Source: Nipponacmea schrenckii (lineage: Eukaryota > Mollusca > Gastropoda > Lottiidae). From it: a stretch of DNA of 64,000 nucleotides. The stretch covers positions 16,788,317-16,852,316 of the forward strand of contig CM060202.1 in NCBI GenBank assembly GCA_030562195.1, in the 5' to 3' direction. Under the pieces are notes generated by a model. That model ran no database searches and was not told the origin of the DNA. It saw nothing but the letters and a program-made list of their open reading frames with translations. Positions within the stretch are counted from its first letter, which is position 1; each line of letters begins with the position of its first letter. A program made the position numbers and the translations under genes. Shown one piece after another: positions 25,761-39,094 of this stretch.

Positions 25761-28700
25761 TATTTTGGTGTGAGTGTTATCACACAAGGATGAAAAATCT
25801 TTGATTTACCAATAACTCTTGTCAACCTCCCGGACGAATTGGCTGCCATTTCAAAAGTGGAAGTATGACGATGGTATCGCTATCATTTTTTTGTTTAAAT
25901 TTTTAACTGAATTTCGTGAAGCATTGAACTATGATAATCAGGTTTGGTGACTTTCGAAATAGTTTTCAGTTCGTCATAGTTTTTTTTATTACATACGTCA
26001 AATGCCATGTACCATTTTTTAATCCCATGAGACTGTTTATGCATTTATCGTTTCATGACACAATGAAGAAAGTATTCCATTTGCACATGTATCGGTTGTC
26101 TAAACCAAGAAACGATTACAACTGGTTATCAACATCCAATTGACATATTGTTGTTCTCCAAACCATGTTAAAATGCAACCACTTAAAACGAAATTGAGTG
26201 GAAAAGATTTGAGTGGTATGTCAACGTCGAGGTTAATAAAACGAATTTTCTTTATCTATGCTGCTAGACTAGAATATCGATCAATACCTTTTTTAGACCT
26301 TTTCAAATTTTATTCAGTCAAAAACTAAAGAGAGCACACTTTTCGATTAAAGTTTTAATTTTGAGTCGGAATACAGATTGCTTTCGTTTCGCTGTGATTT
26401 AAATTACTTTAACTGACGCATCAAAATTCGTCTCCGACTTTGTCTTTAATTTTATAATAATATAAGATGCATTTTTAGTTGAAGGATGGTAGTATCTACA
26501 TAAAAAATCAATAATAACCAACAATACATCACAAAGCACGATAAAAAATAACAAAAAATAACCTGCACAAAAGCTAATGTGATTTACTAAAGTTGATCTT
26601 ATTTCATCGATTAGAGAGATATCGTCTCAACCCCCTTCAGTGATTCAAGAGATCTACTTGACACTAGGTGGACAAAAAACACTGCTATTTTCAACACGGA
26701 ATTGATTTACTTTCACTTTATCTTTCACACAAATTATGATGTCTTAAACGCTGCCAGGGTTCATAGTGTATTGTTATTATTCATGAAACATCACATGGCG
26801 TTCAAAAGGTGAATTTCCATTCGTAGCGGCGATACCAAAACAGTGCAAAATATTTTTATCATTAAAAGTAAAAGAGTTTGTTCACTAAGTTAAGGTTTAT
26901 GTTCTCACAGTAAAATAGTATGTTTTCTCAGTAAAATTATTTTCTCTCGGTAAAAGTGTATTACATGTAGGAAAAGTGTATGCTATCTCAGTAAAAGTTG
27001 ATGATCTCTAAGCGACGAGTACCAGTGTGGAATACCATGTCAGATCGACTAAAAGGGGTGACTTATTCAAAAACATCTCAATGATAATAGTCCAGCAGGC
27101 ATGCTAAAGGTACAATGTTTACAAATATGAGTATTTTTGTTGAGTGCATAGATAATGCTCATTGTCATTCAGGAATAATAGGGGGTTGAGGTAGCCACGT
27201 CTGAAGACAATAGTTCCTATTAGGATCCAAATGGAAACCTTGCCTTAAGATGTACTCTTGTCATTATCTAAACAGAAGACACCAATCTATAGAAAACTGT
27301 CAGCATATTGACCAGACAGATGTTTCATCAAAATCGTTTGCTTCCAGCATGATTGAAATAGCTGTATCACTACCTCTAGAGTCATTAGTGTTTTGTAGTA
27401 TTCATAGAAAACATGGACGACCCCGCCCCGGGCCGTAATTATCACAAGGTTAATAATATCTCTAACTGTTGGTCATTTATCTTTTGCCATTAGACAGCAT
27501 CCGGCTAATTTGCATACATTAAAACATAAAGACTTTTTAAAAAAAAAAGTACTGCATTTCAAAAGAGACGCCGAAGGTTATGTGGAAAGCTTATTATCTG
27601 AAAGATTACATTGAGCGTTGTATTATGGGAGGCATGGATTCCACGTTTACCTTTTATTAAATTGAGTATTAGTACCATAGAAGTGGGCTATGCGTTTAAA
27701 TCAGTAACGTGAAGATCAACACATGGGTAGGTCGAGATAATACCCTCGGATGTCGGACAGAAACAAGTTAAAAAAGAGTAAGCTAAATGTATAAATGTTT
27801 CTCGTTGCTTATCCTGTGTATTTCATTTTATTTTTTTTCTACATCACGACAAACATTTTGATTCCATTTCGAATGTCTTAACTTAATAAAACAAAATACT
27901 ATATAAGAGCAAGCACATAGACAGAATAATCCAAGCAAACCATTCTATATTGTGTTCACCTCTTTAAATTAAAACAATATGCACTTGACGTATTCATTTT
28001 CACTTTCTCTAGATGAGGTTTATAAGTTATGATAGACATTACGATACCGTTGTCAATATGACAGTTTTAATATCAAACTTTCTTTCCATGGTGATACGTT
28101 TTCAATTGCTGAGTTTACGAGTCCCTGAAGTACCAAATGACAATTCTCGATTTTATTAAAAGTTTCTTCACTACAATAATAAAATACGAATCGCTGGCCT
28201 GGTGCTATTCTCTATCATTCTGGCTGACTCTATTACTATGTCTTGATTTCTCATGAGACCCTTAGAAAATGACGTAGAGTGTCTTGCAAGCCATTCGAGT
28301 CAGATGTCAGGCAGTTGATGAATCGTGTTTTAATCAGAATGAAAGGAGATTGAAAGCCGTTTATCGTAGCTAATTGTTGTTTTTATACAGAGATCAGATA
28401 CAATAATCTTGGTAAGCTTTATTGTTTTATCATTTGGGATTAAAGAGCTATTCAAATTGCCAATTGCCTTGTTGTACCATCAGAGTTGCAGCTTGTAGAG
28501 TTGAAGGAACAGATTGAACTTTCGAAGGGAACATACAACTGACTACTTTCTCTCTAAAGCGAATCCATTTTCATAGTATTTCTTTACTAAAACTACAAAG
28601 TTTCTTTTTCACATCAAGGCACGTTTGAACTGTATTATTATGATAAACAACGTATTTCTCCCCGAAACACATTTACGTATCTTGATATATATTTTATGTA

Positions 28701-31700
28701 CTCAATATTGATGTGTCAATCATGTTAAATAGAGGAACACACTGGTATGGTTTATTATTCCCGAATTTTATTGTTCACAAAGTTTAAACAATTAACATTG
28801 TAATTATCAGGTTTCTTAAAATTTCTGTTGTGTGTCAATGAGAATTGTTGAAACGTTGCGTTTTCAAAAAAAAAAACATCGGAGTAGCACACAATGTTTT
28901 TTCCGAAAAAGTCAAAACCCTTGTCAAAAATCGTGTAATAAATTGGTTTAGGACAATCCTGTATTAGAAAGAGGACAAAAACGGAAATATAAAAAGTTTT
29001 GTGTTTTTCCGGTAGATGTGATGGAATGACAGGTTTTGAGGTAACCACAGAAACGCCGACAAAACAATGAATATTAGATTTGTTCTGAAACTAGGAAAAC
29101 AATAAAGATAGAAATAAAACTATCATCATTGAAGATTTAGTGGAAAACATGTTGTAAAAACCAATGTAAAATATAAATGTTTAATGTGGAATCGTTGGCG
29201 ACCAACTATTAAATGTAATTGAGGTTAAACATTTAATTTTCTTTGATAATCTGTTTTAGGAACGTGATGGTTTTAACGATGGTAATTGTCTGATTTTAAA
29301 ATTATATTGAGGTAATATACCAATATATAATACTTTTTAGGGTGAAATATTAGAAAAGAGCAGATCAACGCTGACGAAAATAGACAACTTTACTCCGATA
29401 AAGGAGAAAATTTATTCCTGTCTTCAAATTTGTGGGTGTACCGAAAGCATCGCGGTTCGTGTAATCATATTCATTAGCTTAATCATGTGGACATCTATTT
29501 AAAAATTGGCGATTGTCAGAAATGAAATGATGTTTTAACATTCTACTTGTCCGATCTAGTCCTGAAGACTATGCAACTGCAATGAATCTCTGTTTGTCCA
29601 TGTCCGAGATTTCAAAGAGGTGCAAATTACAATGTCTTGGTGGTCAAACTACAAAAGCAAATATTCGAATAATTACAAACCTGGATAGCTGCCAAAAATA
29701 TAATTATATGCCTCTTATTTCTGTATTTGTTTCATATCACTGTTGCCTTGATACGACTCTATGGTATTATTCAAATCAATTAAAAAGTGTAGACGTGAGG
29801 AAATGGTACTTCTGTCATCTACAGCTTGACCTCAACTTCACAGACGGAAGTCGATACTCGTGATCTCCGGGTTCAACTTGGCAACGTCGTGTCTTCGAAC
29901 TCTCCATTTGATGTAATCTGTCGAGCTCTTACAAATCTCCTTTTCATGCCAAGTCACAAAGGATTGAGCAGGAAAGAAAAATAGTCTTAGATTTTTCCTG
30001 CTAATTGCTTGCCGACAAAGGAGTTATTTTTTATGTTATTAGCTGCGACATCAAAGACACATCGGTAATCTCCAATTAAGATCAGGGAAAATATCACGGT
30101 GTTTAGTCAAGCATCTTACACTGATATTTATGGAGTGAGGCACGTAAAATGCCTGTGTGTAAACTACAGATTTTATTAACAATGGCCCAAGTTTAATTAT
30201 AATATATCAGATGCTCAGTTTGTTAGTCAAGATAGTCAACTCAATGCAAAACATACTTTGGTCTAGTAGAAAATTGTAGACTATTGCTTGAGCTCACAAG
30301 AAGCTACGCGACACATCGTCATCCTCTGTGTCATCAATCTGTGTCATGTGAAAACACTATGAAAACCGTTGTTGACTCTTTGACTGTTGAAAGGTTTACA
30401 CTGGGATTATTAAGAATGGAATAACATTTAACGTTCTATTCGCCCGCTCTAGTTTCAGGAGACTTTGCAATTACAAGATCGAGTCATCAGACGTGCAGAC
30501 ACATGCAAAGAAAACCTAGGCTACGATTATTGTTGAATTCAAAACGAATAGAAATAATTTCCGATTTTCAGATATTGTCATTTCGTCAGAGAATAAAAAT
30601 GAGAAATTATCCTAAAAATATTCAAAGTATATGATACTATATTTAATATAAGACATTATTCCCAAATCACATTGATTTGTTGGCTTATTATGTCGATTAA
30701 GTGCCATATTTCATATCGATTTTTATAAGAGACCAAACACTAAATATTTTCACATTACATACGCATTAAAACCAACACAATACATTCTAGATTTCCTCTA
30801 CCTTTCATAAAAATATTGTTTTCTATGTCAACTCTCGATGGTGGGTTTCTGTTTTCATTATTCTTTAAGCAAATAAGAAAAGAACTTAGCAATTTTATCA
30901 TTCTAGACACCAGACCTGGATTCCAATTGCTTTATAATTTTATCAATATTTAATTAAAAGTGACACGTTATAGAACAAGATTTAAATAGTTCTATCAAAA
31001 TATGGATATTCAAGTAATTCGAAATGGTGATTTGTGATCAAATAGTGCCCAAATAATTGATTTTCATGAACTATATTGTATGTGAACATGATTCACAATT
31101 GATTCCCTTTGTATCCACTGTTCCTCCATAACATTATTGTAAATGGTACATAATATTCTGACGTATATGAAGGAACATAATTTGTGTTGATATGAGAACC
31201 ATCTTCTTCAGTTCATGAAACAGAAATGGGAAATACATGTTGGGACTAATAGCAGTTAGTTAATAAAGGTTTTCAGAACTAACTAGGGAATAATAACATA
31301 CTCATTCTAATTACTCGACCATTTACTACTCTCGATAGATTTGTTGACAATCTGAGGTCAAGACATTAGTAAGAGGTCACCATCAGCATATTGCCTCCAT
31401 CCTACTGTAGGCCTAATATACTCGCCATTGGTGACCTTAATGTGACAAAAAATAATCGTTGCACTATGAGTTGTGTGAAGTGACATGAAATAATTTTGTT
31501 CCTCAAAATGAAGGAAAAAGCTACTTACAAGTGGACTCATAATCTCGCTACATCATTTAATCACCAGATAGGATGAACAGCATACTTCCTCTTATAATCT
31601 ACATAAACTTCGATAAGAGCAAAATAATCCATCAGTTGGCCATATGAGCTGCCACGATTAAAGCATTTAACAAATTAAGCATTAAACTAAATAATTATTG

Positions 31701-33060
31701 AAAAGCGCTTCTGATAGTATTTTAAATTGACTAAGTTTAATGGATTATTATTGTAGTTTTATGGATTTATTGGATTAAAAATAAAGTCGTATAGTTTTGA
31801 CAGAGGTCATACCGGCGATGAACAGATTCACTTAAGTCGTCCAAGGATATAGTATACCTATAAAGGATAGAAAATATTTTTTCGGGCGATCAATATAACA
31901 ATCGGCAATGAAAATGTTAACCACCTCGCCCCTAAGAAATTATTTCAGAAAGTGTTTTGTCATTACATCATAAATGGACTCATAGATATTGAAGCTTCGA
32001 CTTAGAATCTGTTTTGACACATGGGGTAGAATTCTTATCAGTGTTGTCCTCAAGGACGCTCTCTTCAATAAAAGGCTAATGACCGTCTATTTATTATGCA
32101 AATGAGGTTGACCGTTTGAGAGATGACACATTACTCTTGAGGTCATTAATGTACAGAAGAATTTCGGCCATGAATTAGAGTACTTGTGTCCACCAATATC
32201 GTCTGGGTCATTTAAAATGGATTATGAAAGTCATCCAGGCATTAACTTTCCCTTCCAGATTTTGGTTAATTATGTTGCTCATTACAAAATCAGAATAATC
32301 GGTCCTTTGATTAGGTAGTACATATTTAAAATTATTTACTAGTTTAGGTCTATCTTTAGGACAAATCCTTTGAAGCACTGAATACCTGTAATATTTGAGA
32401 TTTGAAATCGTTACCTCTGACTAGGAGCTAGTAAAACTTTTCTTGCGATCTTTTTGTGTTTTTAAATCATAACAATAAATATTATTGTTTAACGAACGGA
32501 CGAAAGTACCACCATCATCCCTAGCAGTAAACATACAATCGTGAAAGTGCCTATATGATTACTCTTAAGTTAAATATTGATCCAGAAGTATAATCAAATT
32601 GCCACGTTTGTGATATGAAAATTTTGTCACTCTGTATGTATTTCGACTGTCACACTTAAGCGATCATATTTCAACCATTGCAGGAGACCGTCCCTGAGGA
32701 AATATGCTATTTCAATTATTAACGCTCGTCGTAGCGAGATGGTGTAAATATTTTATGGACAAGCTTTGTGGTTTGATGCATCGGAATCAATTTTTGTTCT
32801 TTGTAATAGTTTCAGTTTCCACGCATTAATATTTGATAGGAAAGTGCGTTCCAGAGGGACTGACTTCTATGTAATCTGATACTGTGTTTTGATGTTTTGA
32901 AGTATGTCAGTCATTCATCTTAGTATCTGTCAACCAATGCATCTACAGTTCAACTGAGATTTTGTTTGGCACCTTTTACAGTTTATGATTTGGAATCGTT
33001 TTACCTTTTTATGTTAAATTGTATCTTACAACTAATTCTCTTCTCAATCTAGTAAATCTA
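25761..33060. other. Intergenic DNA with degenerate repeats only
   Basis: No gene is recognisable here. A short-period tandem repeat lies at 26894-27003. A diverged direct repeat of about 58 bases occurs at 29528-29585 and 30419-30477. The remaining DNA is AT-rich with short frames on both strands. Confidence 0.5.
26894..27003. repeat. Tandem repeat of about 18-23 bp, five copies
   Basis: Five successive, imperfect units end in a CAGTAAAA-like word (TCACAGTAAAA, TCTCAGTAAAA, CTCGGTAAAA, GTAGGAAAA, TCTCAGTAAAA). Most begin GTAT. Unit length varies from about 18 to 23 bases, indicating an old array. Confidence 0.65.
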
Positions 33061-33066
33061 TCAATA

Positions 33067-34066
33067 TAATTCCAGTATGTTTTCAGAAAATCAACAATAA
33101 GTCAACACATCAGTAACAAGCATATTTTCTCGACATCTTAATAAGTCATGATCATGAAAGGGGATTTTATTAGAAATAGAATATGAGATCTAACGTTCGT
33201 TTATTCCATATTTAGTTCTAGTATTCTATTTATAGAAATATCCTCTTTCCTGATCATTTTGGTATGTTAACAAGGATGTGTGAATGCATTTTGGCAGTTT
33301 ACAATTATGTGAAATTTGAGTATTCATTCAGAGTGGATTGAAATTAATGGAAATATATTTTCACGTCAACAATCGCGTCATAAAAGAAGTACGCGGAACG
33401 ACAAACGATATATTTCGACCTCATGGGCCTCATTAGATTTGCGAAAAATAGTAGTATTCAAACGTACAATACACCCGCTTACAAATCTACAACAAATAAA
33501 AAAATCCATTATTACGTGATCTTTGTGTTGTTACCTGATGTGAACAATGAACATGGCATAGTTCATATAAGTACTTACGAATTTAGAATTTGCTAAATAA
33601 ATGCACCACTAGAAAATGTGGACTGATTGAAGCTGGTTCGGTAGATTTAGCATTGATATTTTGATTTGTTTTGTACCGGTTAGCAAGTGGAAATAAGTTT
33701 CCTCCTTACAAGGTATACCAATATTGCTATCAATAAAAGACCTTTCGGAAGAATATATTTTTCAATTTCTTATCACATGGATTTTTCGGCTTTGTGGATC
33801 CAATTGTATAACTTAAATAGATATGTAGTTATTAGTATATCCGAATGAATCTTCAGGTTCTCCAAGAATCGCCAATAATTATAAGTAATATGTTATTGGT
33901 ATCTTACAACGTAATAAATCTCTTTAAAATCTGGTTAATCAATCAGTTAATTCCAGTACATTTTCTCAAAATTCCAACCTTAAGTAACAGATGTCTGGAT
34001 ATTCTGAAAGTCAACAAATCTGTGGACATGATAAGTATATTTTCTCGATATCTTAATGAGTTCAGG
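33067..34066. repeat. Two copies of a diverged dispersed repeat, direct orientation
   Basis: The segments 33067-33150 and 33947-34066 share TTCCAGTA...TTTTC, then CAACA, then a 29-base block at 33118-33146 and 34033-34061 that differs at only three positions. The block has the core TATTTTCTCGAYATCTTAAT. The 880 bases between them have no recognised content. Confidence 0.6.
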
Positions 34067-37000
34067 AAAACAGAAATTATCCGAGACAAATAGACAAGCT
34101 AATGATAGTCAAGGATATTCCCACAATGAGCATTTGATCCGACAAGAGTCTGGACTCTAATCTCTGGAGCTTAGAGCTGTATCTGTACATTTAATTGCCA
34201 CAGAAAGGTTCTGAGCATTGTAAGATCGGTAGTATGGGATTTACGATCGTTCCAGGAATATAAAATAGGAAGAAACGTGAACAAGACTGGCAGCTGATAA
34301 TGTCAAAGAATGGACTTGTGAGGTTTTTTATAACCGTTGTTCGCCAAGATGAAGCATCGTAAAACTCTTTCTGCTAACACGTTAACTGTTGATTGGGGTT
34401 CAGATCATCTCTTAAATACTCCGCTGAGATCACACCCTTTCAACGAAAATCGGCAGTTTTATTTGCCGAAGAAACACTAACCCTCTATTATGCGTAATAT
34501 ATTGTCACATTTGTGTCACAAAATCGATTCCACAATACCATTAGGGTTGGAAGGTTTAAATTATTTATCATTCGTTCAATATGTTGCTCAACTATATAAC
34601 TTTTAAAAAGTAGTTCTGAAAAAATACCTACTAGTTTTAAAAATCACTAATGCACACAACTGTATAATATATAACGAAAATAATCTAAATGCTCTCCGAA
34701 CGTAGATCATTAAATGAAAAGCTTTTATGTTCTAGTCAAAAAACAGCAGATACATTTCCCAATTATATAAGAGGATTTGACAGTTTCTATTTTCTTATGA
34801 ATAATTTTAACACTTTTTTGTGTTGTAATGCTCGAATACTCAAAGTGGCTTTAATAACAATAATAAACATTTTATGACATTTCAATTGTCACATGTCATG
34901 AGTTTCCAATACGCCTGTGGAGTATGTTAACTCAAATGCCATCGAATATGACAAGGATATTGTAAGAATTAAATTAAAAATCCCCTGAACGCCCCAGAAT
35001 CAAGATTATAAACTGATGGTGACAAATTTATTTGATGTTGCATGTTGCTTCATTATAACACAGCAATAACCTTCTAGCTCGATTTCCCACCCCTTAAATA
35101 CGCCACTGGCTGCAACCAAAGCCCTTGCATGTATGGTTGAAAAACACTCTTGTTTCCACTAATGCAATCTGTTAATCACGAAAGACTTAATACAGCTATG
35201 TAAGTCTGGTGTCTGGTTATAGTGCTTAGTATGATAATTTTGTTCTTAAATTTTAAAATGATTCGACTGGGGCTCATAGCGTGGACTGTCTCAAGCATAA
35301 CAGCATAACAGCTTCATCTATAGCTGATGGTGCTCAACGTTTGTTTTAAAGAATCGATAAAGGTTATATTATGTCTCTTCCATTATCAATCTGAAAAATA
35401 TCGGCCTTTTAAGAAATCGTGGGTGGTTATTGAGCACTTTCCTTTACTAAACAAAATATATATTTCGTGTGTAAAGAATACAATAAGATTTAAATGCCAG
35501 GTTATATATACGTTTGGCTTCTAAAAGGTATCCAATCATCATGAATTAAGTCGTCGTTTTCATCTATCTTCATGGCACAAATGAAGTCATCACCATCCAT
35601 CAATGCTGGTACATTTGACTGAACTGTCAACATAACCTATATTTTATTTGACTTAAACTATTACGTATAGTTTCCTGGTAAACTATTGAATATATCAACG
35701 ATTTTACCCACGATCAGACCAATTCCAATTCAAATAAACTGAAAAAAATATACTGGCTCTAGCTGTTTGCTTGGACTCGGTAGTCAACTATGAACATATT
35801 CTAATGATACAAATTTCAACATTTATTGCATGCATGGAACAAGGAACACGTTTTGCATTCATTCGTGGAAATCAGATTCAGAATGTGTTCGTGGTGCAAT
35901 GATTTGACCGAGACGACTTTCAAAACATGCAAAACTAATGTCCAATATACATGTAGGAAAGGATTTGGTTATCCTGAGCACAGATTTTGAATCTCTGACC
36001 TGTATAACTGGTGTATAACCTTTTCTTTGGAAACAGTAATAATATCTAAAATTTCTAAGTATTAACCAAATGAAATATCGTTGCGTAAGGTCCAGTAAAT
36101 TAATTATATTTGCCTTGATCTACAACAAAATAGTCATAATAAAACATTTACTGTCTAGAAATGGGTTATAATGCAGCTTTGCTAATGGAGTCTATATTGA
36201 TATTTCTGGCAGTTATCTTTCTGCGCAGAATAATTAGCTGTATTACTATATTATTCCCATAATGGTTAAGGTAAATAACAGAAAATATGATTATCAAGAT
36301 GTTACTGTATTTCACATGATACAACTTCACATTTGTCGTTAATATGGGTAATTTCATCAGCTCGCTAGCACGAATCCCCTGACATCTGAACAAATGGTCT
36401 CAATATTAATCTGCGAGAAATCAATTTCATAAGAGGAAAATTGGTGCTTGTCGTGTCATCAAGGGAGGAATAATTGGAGTGACCATTATTCTGGACATTA
36501 GTGGTCAGCAATGGTCAAGGGATATGTTGTTGTCGACAAGGTACCAATTATAGCTCACTTATCCGAGGAAAAAGCGTCAGTGATCAATGTATTTTATATA
36601 TATTTCAATAAATTTTCACGCCTAATAAACGTTTCAGCTGTCAAGGGAAACCAACGCAAAATTTGACTTTTGATGTCTGTCTGCTTCTTGCTCTAACGTT
36701 TAACATAATCTTAGTCAAGATATTATATAGACTAGTAAGTATAACCTCAAGTTTATACCAAAAACGTTTGCTAATTATGAAACATCAGAACTATAATTTC
36801 GTAAACAGTTAGAAGTCGATCGTCAATGCACGTCGTTCCATCATGATATTACCCAATTATTGATATGCTAAAGTTTTACGTCTTACTATTCTGCAACTTA
36901 TGGGCTAATTAATTGTTCTCACAATGTATGTTTGTAAATATGTTTTGATTCTGAAAGATCAATTTGCTTGTTCTGTGGAACCGGGTTGTAAAATACGAAG

Positions 37001-38321
37001 CTTCGGTCACCACGGCAAAGAACCGTTTCATAATTGCAGAAGAATGTATATTATGAAGTGAAGTGGACATGACATCGTATTTATGTATTATGTAAAGATG
37101 TTGCGGGTTAATATCTTAAATTCTTCCTGTTGTCGTAACACGGTAACATTGTGTGTTCTTTGGTTTATTTTATCATCCCTATGTTAAGTTTCTCTTATGG
37201 TCAATATGCATGCTCAGTAAGATGTAAGGCTCATTCTGATCAAATGGAGAAAGGACACTGCGGGGGATATAAAGCACTGCTGATGTTGTTCTCTGGGCCT
37301 GGGGGTAATATAAATATTGTCAGTTCGGTCGAGATAAGTGAGAGAATAGGGACAGGAAAGGAGAGTGGCAATAATCGCTTGTGTTATCTTGTTTTGGGTT
37401 CCTGTGGTGATGAAATCTTTCTGTATTAATGGGATGTGCATGCATAGACAATCTATTTGTCTCTCATCGTTTCTGTGTGGAGTCAGGCTCCACCAAACAT
37501 TTTATTCAAATGATTGTACATTGCAAAACACATTTTTTGAAAAATTTAAAAACATATTTCTGGCAGCAGGTTTTCAAACATATGCCTGTAAATTTTACAG
37601 CTCATTAAACAACAGGTTAACAGATACTCTGTAAAAGTGTAGAATACCATAATTCTATAAACCTGCAATTTAACTGATCTCTGAAATTTAAACAAACTGC
37701 TGCCGGACAAATGCTTGTAAAATGTACATATGTCTGTAGAACTGTAAAACATCTGTGTCTAATTTTACAAGAGATGGCCAAAGTACAGAAATTGCATGAA
37801 TATACCAATCCAAACATTACGCAAATTTTCTTGTCAACTAAAAAATAGACACCAGTTCTGCGTGTATTTTCGAGTATTTTACAGAAAAGTCTTACAGTGT
37901 TTAGTCCGTGTTATTTTTCGAATATTGTTCTTTCTCTCTCCCTTGAGGTTTTTGTATGCCTATTTATGACTGATTTTTGGTCAAGATTAGGAGTTTGATG
38001 TCTGACAATGCTTTCTTTCAGATTTTGTGATGAAATATGTACATGTAGAAGGATAATTCTAAATATCGTCGTTTCGTATTCTATGATAGCAAGCGCATGT
38101 TGATAAAATGTAGTGGTCTACTTTCATTTTGACTTGCTCGAGACTTTCATGGTCATGATATATTGAAATTTTGTCCAGAAACTAAGTATTGTCCAGGCTT
38201 CAATGTAACGTATTGAAAAGTTTTCAACGAGATTTCTGGAGAACAGTTTTAAAGGTTGAATTTCGTGATTTAACAGGGAAACAGATAGAAAAGGAATTAA
38301 CGGTATGTGTCAATATACAGT
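34067..38321. other. Intergenic DNA without recognised genes
   Basis: This stretch is AT-rich. The only structure noted is a cluster of TTTTACAG/CTGTAAAA words at about 37570-37900, with a GGCAGCAG / CTGCTGCC inverted pair around it. Short open frames here (92 codons at most) resemble no family I know. Confidence 0.5.
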
Positions 38322-38328
38322 GGAGTTT
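38322..38328. repeat. Left target-site duplication of foldback element
   Basis: GGAGTTT abuts the first base of the left inverted terminus (CACCCGATTCGCC). The same seven bases abut the right terminus at 40878-40884. Confidence 0.75.
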
Positions 38329-38548
38329 CACCCGATTCGCCTATTGTTAGCTGCTCCTAGCACGGAATTGTTAGTGTCTATTAGCGCTAGTAGCAATAAC
38401 ATAGGCGCCTTTCCGCCTTCAGAGGTAAATGTTAGTTGCTACCAACAGCTAACAAAGGCTAACATTATAATAATCTCATGCACGCTGCAGGCAATAGAGG
38501 CTAACAATTATACTGCTGCAAACAACTAACAAAGGCTAACACTTTTTA
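38329..38548 (+). repeat. Left terminal inverted repeat
   Basis: This arm matches the reverse complement of about 40665-40877. Inside it, GGCTAAC/AGCTAAC words recur; the 11-base word AAAGGCTAACA occurs twice, and one copy is absent from the right arm. Confidence 0.8.
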
Positions 38549-38616
38549 AAGACCCACAAACCTTTCAAAAAATAAATAAATAAAAAGAACTTCGAGAATT
38601 TAGGTACTACAGGATC

Positions 38617-39042
38617 TACCTCTAGCCCTTCTATAGCTACTACCAGACCTATTTTACCCTATTATAGCTACCACCAGATCTACCTCTAGCCCAGATATAG
38701 TTACTACCTAGACCTAGTATAGCTACTACCAGGTCTACTATAGCTACTACAATGCGTACTATAGCTAGTACCAGGTCTACTATAGCTACCACCATGCCTA
38801 CTATAGCTACTATCAGGTGCACTATAGCTACTACCAGGTCCACTATAGCTTCTACCATGCCTACTATAGCTACTACCAGGTCTACACTAGCTGCTACTAG
38901 GCCTACTATATCTTCCACCAGGTTAACTAAAGCTACTACCAGGTCTACTATAGCTACTACCAGGTCTACACTAGCTGCTACTATATCTACCAGCAGGTTT
39001 ACTAAAGCTTCTACCCGGTCTACTATAGCTACTACCACGTCG
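38617..39042 (-). repeat. 21-bp minisatellite, left array (inverted orientation)
   Basis: About 15-20 copies of a unit reading AGGTCTACTATAGCTACTACC occur on the plus strand, degenerate toward 38617. The positions after AGG/ATG vary (AGGTCT, CATGCC, AGGCCT). This is the reverse complement of the unit in the right array. The unit has no stop in several frames, so long spurious open frames run through it on both strands. Confidence 0.85.
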
Positions 39043-39094
39043 GAATTCTGGATGCGAGCGCAATTTGAAATGGCGACTGAGCGATTGAAATTCT
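39043..39094. other. Central spacer between the two opposed arrays
   Basis: About 52 bases with no minisatellite units form the axis of the inverted structure. Two loosely matching words, GCGAGCGCAATTTGAAAT and CTGAGCGATTGAAATT, occur in direct orientation, together with two ATTCTGGA words (AATTCTGGATG near the left, AATTCTGGAGT near the right). Confidence 0.6.

Noticed and set aside
28755..29048. 97-codon minus-strand open frame and similar short frames across the intergenic DNA
   Set aside because: They show no family resemblance, no paralog in the window, and lengths expected by chance in this much DNA.
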